DNA of 64,000 bases from Sphingomonadales bacterium. GTDB taxonomy: Bacteria > Pseudomonadota > Alphaproteobacteria > Sphingomonadales > Sphingomonadaceae. The position numbers were made by a program, and so were the translations under genes. The stretch is taken from contig JADJAC010000010.1 of NCBI GenBank assembly GCA_016704425.1, forward strand, positions 48,501-112,500. Direction: 5' to 3'. Shown in pieces: positions 57,029 to 64,000 of the stretch (its first letter is position 1; each line of letters starts with the position of its first letter). The notes beneath the pieces are model-generated. The model ran no database searches, had not been told where the DNA came from, and saw only the letters and a list, made by a program, of their open reading frames with translations.

Positions 57029-58555
57029 ATGCATCCGAGTATTCACGCCACGACCAACCCGGACAAGCCAGCCGTCATCCTTGCCGAGACAGGAGAGACG
57101 CTGACGTTCAAGCAGCTGGATGAGGCGTCGAACCGGGTTGCCCAGTTCTTCCGTTCTCGCGGCCTCAAGGCCGAGGATGTGGTCGGCTTCATGGTTGAAA
57201 ACACACCGGCCTATTACGCCCTGACCTGGGGCGCTCAGCGGTCCGGCCTGCGCTATGTCTGCCTGTCCACCCGGCTCACGGCCGATGAAGCAGATTATAT
57301 CCTGCAGAACTCGGGATCCCGGATGCTCGTCATGTCGGCGAGCCTTGCGCCGCTTGCAGCCCAGCTTTCGACCGAGATCGAACGCTATGCGCTGGGGGGA
57401 GAGATCGCAGGCTATGGAAGTTGGGAAGAGGCAATCGCCGAAATGCCCGCGACACCAATCGCTGATGAACGTGCCGGCGTCGACATGCTCTATTCATCCG
57501 GCACGACGGGTCGGCCGAAGGGCGTCCGGGTGCCGTTGCCTGAGGACCCATCCATTGCGCAGACGAACCCGCTCATCCTGTTGGCAATGGGGTTGTATCG
57601 AATAGGCCCGGACAGTGTCTATCTGTCGCCGGCACCACTCTATCATGCGGCACCGCTCCGCTGGTCGATGACGGTCCAGAAGATTGGCGGCACTATCGTG
57701 ATGATGAAGAAATTCGATCCGGAAGGCGTTCTTGCGGCGATCGAGAAATACAATATCACCTGCGGCCAATATGTGCCGACACACTTCATTCGCATGCTGA
57801 AATTGCCGGATGAGGTTCGGTCGAAATATGATCTTTCGACGCTCGACTGCGCCATCCACGCCGCCGCTCCATGCCCGATTCCGGTCAAACAGGCGATGAT
57901 CGATTGGTGGGGGCCGATCATCGAGGAATATTATGCCGGTTCCGAAGGCAATGGCATGACCTTCATCGGGTCGAAGGATTGGCTTGCCCACAAGGGATCG
58001 GTTGGCAAGGCCGTTATGGGCGTGATTCACATCATGGGTGAAGATGGCGAGACGGAATTGCCGCCGCGCACCGAAGGGACGATCTTCTTCGAAAGCGAAA
58101 ACACGTTCGAATATCATGGCGACCAGGAAAAAACGTCGTCAAGCCGCAATTCCAGGGGCTGGTCCACGCTCGGCGATGTTGGCTATGTGGATGAAGAGGG
58201 TTATCTGTACCTGACCGACCGCAAAAGCTTCATGATCATTTCGGGCGGGGTGAATATCTATCCGCAGGAAATCGAAAACCATCTCGTCACGCATCCGCGT
58301 GTGCAGGATGTTGCCGTGATCGGTGGTCCGCACGACGAAATGGGCGAAGAAGTCATTGCCGTCGTGCAGCCCGTGGACATGGCGGATGCAGGCGATGATC
58401 TGCGCGATACATTGACCGCCTATGCCCGGGAAAAGCTCTCTGGTGTCAAGATCCCGCGCCGGATCGACTTCCTTGCGGAGTTGCCGCGGCATGATACGGG
58501 CAAGCTCTACAAGAGGCTGCTGCGCGACCAGTATTGGAAGAAGGCTGCCGGCTGA
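57029..58555 (+). CDS. Acyl-CoA synthetase (AMP-forming)
   Basis: A 508-residue ANL-superfamily ligase. The AMP-binding motif YSSGTTGRPKGV is at residues 155-166, with EEYYAGSEGNGMTFIGSKDW, LGDVGYVDEEGYLYLTDRKSFMIISGGVNIYPQEIE and the C-terminal catalytic Lys in LPRHDTGKLYKRLLRD. It activates a carboxylic acid with ATP and CoA. It lacks features of classic acetate or long-chain ligases, so the substrate is unknown. It starts a four-gene operon (VOC, HCCA isomerase, enoyl-CoA hydratase). Confidence 0.93.
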   Translation: MHPSIHATTNPDKPAVILAETGETLTFKQLDEASNRVAQFFRSRGLKAEDVVGFMVENTPAYYALTWGAQRSGLRYVCLSTRLTADEADYILQNSGSRMLVMSASLAPLAAQLSTEIERYALGGEIAGYGSWEEAIAEMPATPIADERAGVDMLYSSGTTGRPKGVRVPLPEDPSIAQTNPLILLAMGLYRIGPDSVYLSPAPLYHAAPLRWSMTVQKIGGTIVMMKKFDPEGVLAAIEKYNITCGQYVPTHFIRMLKLPDEVRSKYDLSTLDCAIHAAAPCPIPVKQAMIDWWGPIIEEYYAGSEGNGMTFIGSKDWLAHKGSVGKAVMGVIHIMGEDGETELPPRTEGTIFFESENTFEYHGDQEKTSSSRNSRGWSTLGDVGYVDEEGYLYLTDRKSFMIISGGVNIYPQEIENHLVTHPRVQDVAVIGGPHDEMGEEVIAVVQPVDMADAGDDLRDTLTAYAREKLSGVKIPRRIDFLAELPRHDTGKLYKRLLRDQYWKKAAG

Positions 58556-58565
58556 GGGACGTGCC

Positions 58566-58973
58566 ATGAAGGTCAACGCAATCGATCACGTCAATATCAT
58601 CGTCGAAGATCTCGACGCCACGGCAACATTTTATGCCGAAGTGCTGGGGCTGGATCGGCGCAATGGTCCCCCTCCGCTCCCGCCGACGCAGGTCCAGTGG
58701 ATGTACGACGACGCGGGGCGGCCGGTCGTTCACATCAACAGTCTGGATTGCCCGCGCGCCTATGATCGAGATGTCTCAGCCGGGCCGACGGGCGCGATTC
58801 ATCACGTGGCGCTCAACTGTTCGGGCTATGAGGAAATGGAAGCGCGGCTCGACGTCCGTGGCATTGATTACGCGACAAACCATATCGCCTCGATCGGACT
58901 CAGCCAGATATTTCTCCGCGATCCCAATGACGTGGTGCTTGAGCTCAATTTCTATGGCCGGACGACAGGCTGA
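58566..58973 (+). CDS. VOC/glyoxalase superfamily protein
   Basis: A 135-residue protein of the vicinal oxygen chelate fold: VNAIDHVNIIVEDLDATATFYAEVLGLDRR (first module with the metal His) and AIHHVALNCSGYEEMEARLDVRGIDY (second module), ending IFLRDPNDVVLELNF (metal Glu). It could be a lyase, isomerase or extradiol-type enzyme; the pattern resembles small glyoxalase-like enzymes, not ring-cleaving dioxygenases. The ATG at 58566 follows the ligase stop by ten bases. Confidence 0.87.
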   Translation: MKVNAIDHVNIIVEDLDATATFYAEVLGLDRRNGPPPLPPTQVQWMYDDAGRPVVHINSLDCPRAYDRDVSAGPTGAIHHVALNCSGYEEMEARLDVRGIDYATNHIASIGLSQIFLRDPNDVVLELNFYGRTTG

Positions 58974-58975
58974 CA

Positions 58976-59590
58976 ATGGCACATCTTGAATTCTTCTTCG
59001 ACCTGTCCAGCCCCTGGACCTATCTCGCGTTCACCAACGTCGAGGGCGTGGTCGGGCGGGCGGGCGCGACGATCACTTATCGCCCGATCCTTGTGGGTGG
59101 CGTGTTCAATGCCGTCAATCCGGCGGTCTATGCCGCGCGCGAAAGCGGGGACAACCCGCGTTTCCGGCACAGCTGGAAAGTCCTGAAGGATTGGGCGCGG
59201 CTTGCCGGGGTGACGATGCATTTCCCCAATCAGTATCATCCCGCAAAGAGCGTGCACGCCATGCGTATGGCCACTGCGCTTGAGAGTGACCAGAAGGCTC
59301 TGCGCGCATTTGCAAAGGCCGCATTCGAGGGATTCTTCGGAGGTGGGGAGAATCTGGATGACCCCGATACGCTTGAACGGTTTGCCAATTCTGCCGGACT
59401 GGACGGCGCGGCAATACGCGCAGCGTCCGTCACCGACGAAAACAAGGCCAGACTGCGCGCCAATACGGACGAACTGATCGCGCGTGGTGGTTATGGCTCA
59501 CCGACGATGTTTGTCGATAAGGATGACATGTATTTTGGCAATGACCAACTGCCGATCGTAGAAGCTGCATTGAAGAGGAGTGCCTCATGA
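58976..59590 (+). CDS. 2-hydroxychromene-2-carboxylate isomerase family (DsbA-like, kappa GST) protein
   Basis: A 204-residue thioredoxin-fold protein of the HCCA-isomerase/kappa-GST group: LEFFFDLSSPWTYLAFTNVEGV has the Ser that activates glutathione, YRPILVGGVFNAVN follows, and the C-terminal part has ARGGYGSPTMFVDKDDMYFGND. In naphthalene degradation this enzyme isomerises a ring-opened intermediate with glutathione, but relatives act on other substrates. It lies two bases after the VOC gene and overlaps the hydratase by four. Confidence 0.89.
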   Translation: MAHLEFFFDLSSPWTYLAFTNVEGVVGRAGATITYRPILVGGVFNAVNPAVYAARESGDNPRFRHSWKVLKDWARLAGVTMHFPNQYHPAKSVHAMRMATALESDQKALRAFAKAAFEGFFGGGENLDDPDTLERFANSAGLDGAAIRAASVTDENKARLRANTDELIARGGYGSPTMFVDKDDMYFGNDQLPIVEAALKRSAS

Positions 59591-60390
59591 AGGACCGCGT
59601 TTCGATCACCATGCTTGAAGACGGGATTGCCGATGTCCGGATGATCCGCACCGACAAGATGAACGCGCTCGATGCTGCAATGTGGGCCGCCCTTGTCGAA
59701 GCCATCGAAACGCTGAAGGCAACGCCGGGGCTGCGCGTCGTCGTCCTGTCTGGCGAGGGGCGTGCTTTTTGTGCGGGGCTCGACCTTTCAAGCCTGCAGG
59801 CGGAACGCGATCCCGGCGCCAGCAGCGCGGGGGGTACGCTCGCCGACCGGACAAACGGTATATCCAACAATGCGCAATATGCAGCCTGGGGATGGCGTGA
59901 GCTTCCCGTTCCGGTCATTGCTGCCGTGCATGGCGTGGCCTTTGGCGCTGGCAGCCAGATCATGGCGGCCGCGGATATCCGCTATGTCCACCCCGACACG
60001 CGGATCGCGATCATGGAAATGAAGTGGGGCCTGGTGCCCGATGTGGCCGGGATGGCGCTTTGGCGCACGCAGGTTGCAGACGATGTGCTGCGGGAGATGA
60101 TTTACACGAATCGCCAGTTCAATGGCCATGAAGCCAAGGCCATGGGCTTTGCCACGCACGTTTCGGACGATCCCTTGACCGCTGCGCTCGAACTTGCACG
60201 CATCATTGCCAACAAGAATCCCCACGCGGTCCGTGGAGCAAAGCGGCTATGCAACATGCTGGCCGATGCGACCGATGCCGAAATCCTGCAGGCCGAGAGC
60301 GACGAACAGGTCAAGGTCATTCGCACGCCGAACCAGATTGAGGCCGTGATGTCCGAAATGGAGAAGCGGAAACCGGTCTTTGCTGAATAG
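59587..60390 (+). CDS. Enoyl-CoA hydratase/isomerase family protein
   Basis: A 267-residue crotonase-fold enzyme. The oxyanion-hole strand is LSGEGRAFCAGLDLSSL, followed by VPVIAAVHGVAFGAGSQIMAAADIRYVHPDTR and the usual IAIMEMKWGLVPDVAGM. One catalytic Glu of crotonases (the E in the second oxyanion motif) is not obvious, so a hydratase, isomerase or other crotonase reaction is possible. It overlaps both the HCCA isomerase gene and the next GNAT gene, ending the operon. Confidence 0.92.
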   Translation: MKDRVSITMLEDGIADVRMIRTDKMNALDAAMWAALVEAIETLKATPGLRVVVLSGEGRAFCAGLDLSSLQAERDPGASSAGGTLADRTNGISNNAQYAAWGWRELPVPVIAAVHGVAFGAGSQIMAAADIRYVHPDTRIAIMEMKWGLVPDVAGMALWRTQVADDVLREMIYTNRQFNGHEAKAMGFATHVSDDPLTAALELARIIANKNPHAVRGAKRLCNMLADATDAEILQAESDEQVKVIRTPNQIEAVMSEMEKRKPVFAE

Positions 60391-60919
60391 ATTGCCACTT
60401 TCGAAACGTGTCACGCTCGAAAAGATTGCGGTGGCTGATCGCGCACTGATTGACGGGCTGGTGCAATTCTACATCTACGACTTTTCCGAAATGAGCCCGA
60501 TCACGGATACCGATTTCGATTTTGGTCCGGACGGTCGCTATGATGACCTACCCGGAATTGATGATCATTGGCAGGATGAATGTGCGCTTGCCCTTGTAAT
60601 CCGCTATGAAGGGCGCTCGGCAGGGTTTGCGTTGATCAACAACCAATCACGCCGGGGCAGCGGCTATGTCGAGCGCGGCATGGGTGAATTCTTCGTAGCC
60701 CGACAATATCGGCATACCGGCGTTGCCGATGAGGCGCTGAGACAGGTGCTCGCTGCCTATACGGGGCGCTGGGAAGTGGCCGTCGTCGCACGAAATACCG
60801 CGGCCAAGGCCTTCTGGCCACGCGCAATTGCTGCGGCGCCGAATGTATCCGGGCTCACCTGTGTCGAAGGCGACGGCACACATTGGAACGGGCCGATCTG
60901 GTGCTTTGACGCAACTTAG
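60380..60919 (+). CDS. GNAT family N-acetyltransferase, TTG start
   Basis: A 179-residue acetyltransferase with an unusual acidic N-terminal part (YDFSEMSPITDTDFDFGPDGRYDDLPG). The acetyl-CoA loop is GEFFVARQYRHTGVADEALRQVL and AVVARNTAAKAFWPRAI is the following helix. No ATG fits; the first codon is TTG at 60380, 11 bases inside the hydratase gene, and a second TTG four codons on is equally possible. Substrate unknown. Confidence 0.8.
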   Translation: MLNRLPLSKRVTLEKIAVADRALIDGLVQFYIYDFSEMSPITDTDFDFGPDGRYDDLPGIDDHWQDECALALVIRYEGRSAGFALINNQSRRGSGYVERGMGEFFVARQYRHTGVADEALRQVLAAYTGRWEVAVVARNTAAKAFWPRAIAAAPNVSGLTCVEGDGTHWNGPIWCFDAT

Positions 60920-61007
60920 CAGTCTTGTCCCCAAGTTTGATTGTGTGGGTTTGATGTGAAGCGCAGAGGCTGTTGACTCGGAGGCTCGGTCAGAAGAGGG
61001 ATCGACG

Positions 61008-61697
61008 ATGTCCGACGCGATTGCCCTCGAGCAGAGCTGGAAGATCCCGCTACTGCCGGAATTCGAAAGTGCCTATATGGGCGCCCTGCGCGCCTTTCTT
61101 GTGGCCGAAAAGAAGGCTGGCAAGCGAGTATTTCCCAAAGGGGCCGAATGGTTCCGGGCCCTCGACCTGACCCCGCTCGACAAGGTTCGTGTCGTCATTC
61201 TGGGGCAAGACCCCTATCATGGCGAAGGGCAGGCGCATGGCCTGTGCTTCAGCGTGAAGCCGGGCGTCCGTCCACCGCCAAGCCTTGTGAACATCTACAA
61301 GGAAATCGAATCCGACCTTGGCATTCGACCGCCGGCACATGGTTTTCTCGAGCATTGGGCACGACAGGGAGTCTTGTTGCTCAACTCTGTTCTGACGGTC
61401 GAGCAGGGGCAGCCTGCTTCGCATCAGGGCAAAGGCTGGGAACGATTTACGGACGCTGTGGTGCGCCTCGTCAACGCGCAAGAAACGCCTGTCGTGTTCA
61501 TGCTCTGGGGCAATTATGCGCAGCGCAAGGCAGAGTTTGTCGACGCGCAGAAGCACTTCGTGCTGAAGGCTGCCCACCCGTCACCTTTTTCGGCGCACAA
61601 CGGGTTTCTGGGCTGCAGGCATTTTTCCAAGGCCAATGCCTTTCTTGAAAGCAAAGGCCTTGCGCCGATTGACTGGGCACTCCCCCAGCAACCCTGA
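61008..61697 (+). CDS. ung: Uracil-DNA glycosylase
   Basis: A 229-residue base-excision repair enzyme removing uracil from DNA. VVILGQDPYHGEGQAHGLCFSV holds the catalytic Asp68 in GQDPYH, LLLNSVLTVEQGQPASH is the second family motif, and AAHPSPFSAHNGFLGCRHF carries the catalytic His. The ATG at 61008 is used; the upstream 90 bases contain TTGACTCGG but no convincing promoter. It is convergent with the rrn operon, whose terminator lies 15 bases after its stop. Confidence 0.97.
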   Translation: MSDAIALEQSWKIPLLPEFESAYMGALRAFLVAEKKAGKRVFPKGAEWFRALDLTPLDKVRVVILGQDPYHGEGQAHGLCFSVKPGVRPPPSLVNIYKEIESDLGIRPPAHGFLEHWARQGVLLLNSVLTVEQGQPASHQGKGWERFTDAVVRLVNAQETPVVFMLWGNYAQRKAEFVDAQKHFVLKAAHPSPFSAHNGFLGCRHFSKANAFLESKGLAPIDWALPQQP

Positions 61698-61711
61698 TTT
61701 GCCGCAGGCAC

Positions 61712-61736
61712 AAAAAAACCCGCGCGAAGGCGGGTT
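61712..61736 (-). terminator. Intrinsic terminator of the rrn operon, probably bidirectional
   Basis: AACCCGC (61717-61723) and GCGGGTT (61730-61736) form a 7-bp stem with a 6-nt loop. On the minus strand it is followed by seven T (as A at 61712-61718), a strong terminator for the rrn/tRNA transcript. On the plus strand a weaker T-rich tail could serve ung. Confidence 0.88.
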
Positions 61737-61743
61737 GTTTCGT

Positions 61744-61820
<77 letters not shown>

Positions 61821-61998
61821 ACAACTTGGGTTTGCCTCAAGCGCCGACGCGGACATCCGTTCGCTTGGCTATCCTCGCAATAAGCTCGGGCGGCCGTTCG
61901 GCCTTGCGAAGCCTGAGGCTTCGATCGGCCTTTAACAAAGTAAATGGGTTCGTTGAAGATCCCGCATATCGTGCGCTTTTCCGAGCGCCTGCTGCAAA

Positions 61999-62114
61999 GC
62001 CTGGCGACGTCCTACTCTTCCGGTGCTTAAGCAACAGTACCATCGGCGCAGACTGGTTTCACGGCCGAGTTCGGGATGGGATCGGGTGGGTCACAGACGC
62101 TATGGTCACCAAGC
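61999..62114 (-). rRNA. rrf: 5S ribosomal RNA
   Basis: About 116 nt. The ends pair (GCTTGG with CCAGGC), and the interior holds CCCGATCCCATCCCGAACTC and GCGCCGATGGTACTG, both universal bacterial 5S sequences. It lies between 23S and tRNA-fMet. Ends are set from helix I and are good to a few bases. Confidence 0.95.
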
Positions 62115-62269
62115 TATGAAGCAGGCGCTCAAAAAAGCGATATGCGGGTTCCTAAAATCAATACCGTGCATTGGATTTGTTGTTAGCAAATCTGACCGTA
62201 ATCTTGGGCTGCGAATGATTATCACACAATCAATGGCCAGCACCCAGTGCTGTCATTGATGGCGGGACT

Positions 62270-64000
<1,731 letters not shown>

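Overview
The window is a stretch of a GC-rich alphaproteobacterial chromosome, most likely from the order Sphingomonadales. The reasons are gene content (TrcR/DUF1013, GapR, DUF1244, a Tol-Pal block continuous with ruvCAB and yebC), an rrn operon ending 23S-5S-tRNA-fMet, a two-subunit glycine decarboxylase, and heavy use of TonB-dependent transport. I cannot fix the genus. Almost all of it is core housekeeping sequence with very short intergenic gaps. I found no prophage, complete IS element, plasmid gene or CRISPR array.

Layout. 1-6.4 kb: the start of an MBL-fold hydrolase, trcR, a quinone oxidoreductase, DUF1192, clpA (no clpS beside it), a dienelactone hydrolase and a GST. 6.4-15.5 kb (minus strand): one long run of closely packed genes, DUF1244-gapR-ybjQ-yebC-ruvC-ruvA-ruvB-acyltransferase-ybgC-tolQ-tolR-tolA-tolB-pal, joining nucleoid, recombination and envelope functions. 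15.5-23.4 kb: pyk, a HAD phosphatase, rpmJ, lipoprotein, M14 carboxypeptidase, GNAT, gpmA, a GGDEF cyclase and purEK, with a perfect CRP-like palindrome between the cyclase and purE. 23.1-32.3 kb: an M16 protease and a penicillin-acylase-family enzyme, divergent from clpB, then a SnoaL protein and an SDR. 32.3-36.3 kb: DUF2946, a TonB receptor and a PepSY membrane gene that looks cut off where it meets terC. 36.1-39.5 kb: terC, a zinc-ribbon gene and ydcH, divergent from an OxyR-like regulator flanked by two identical-architecture palindromes, then a Bax-inhibitor-1 family gene. 39.5-43.1 kb: sdhC-sdhD-sdhA without sdhB; in its place sits a GxxExxY gene whose two ends are encoded by a 27-bp inverted repeat. 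43.3-51.3 kb: folP, GST, DUF2177, acyl-CoA dehydrogenase, M20 amidohydrolase, homocysteine methyltransferase-like gene, radC-ispH and a lipoprotein. 51.4-56.1 kb: a tandem glycine riboswitch and gcvT-H-PA-PB. 56.1-60.9 kb: two thioesterases and an acyl-CoA ligase/VOC/HCCA-isomerase/enoyl-CoA hydratase operon. 61-64 kb: ung, then the 3' part of an rrn operon on the minus strand (terminator, tRNA-fMet, 5S, 23S running off the end).

How the genes work together. The TCA (sdh), glycolytic (pyk, gpmA), purine (purEK) and one-carbon (gcv, folP) genes are central metabolism. The Tol-Pal genes form a complete envelope machine. The acyl-CoA genes look like one catabolic module of unknown substrate. The best candidates for something not well described are the inverted-repeat-bounded GxxExxY unit next to an sdh operon that lacks sdhB, and the OxyR homologue whose peroxidatic cysteine is replaced by histidine but which keeps two clean OxyR-type half-site palindromes.
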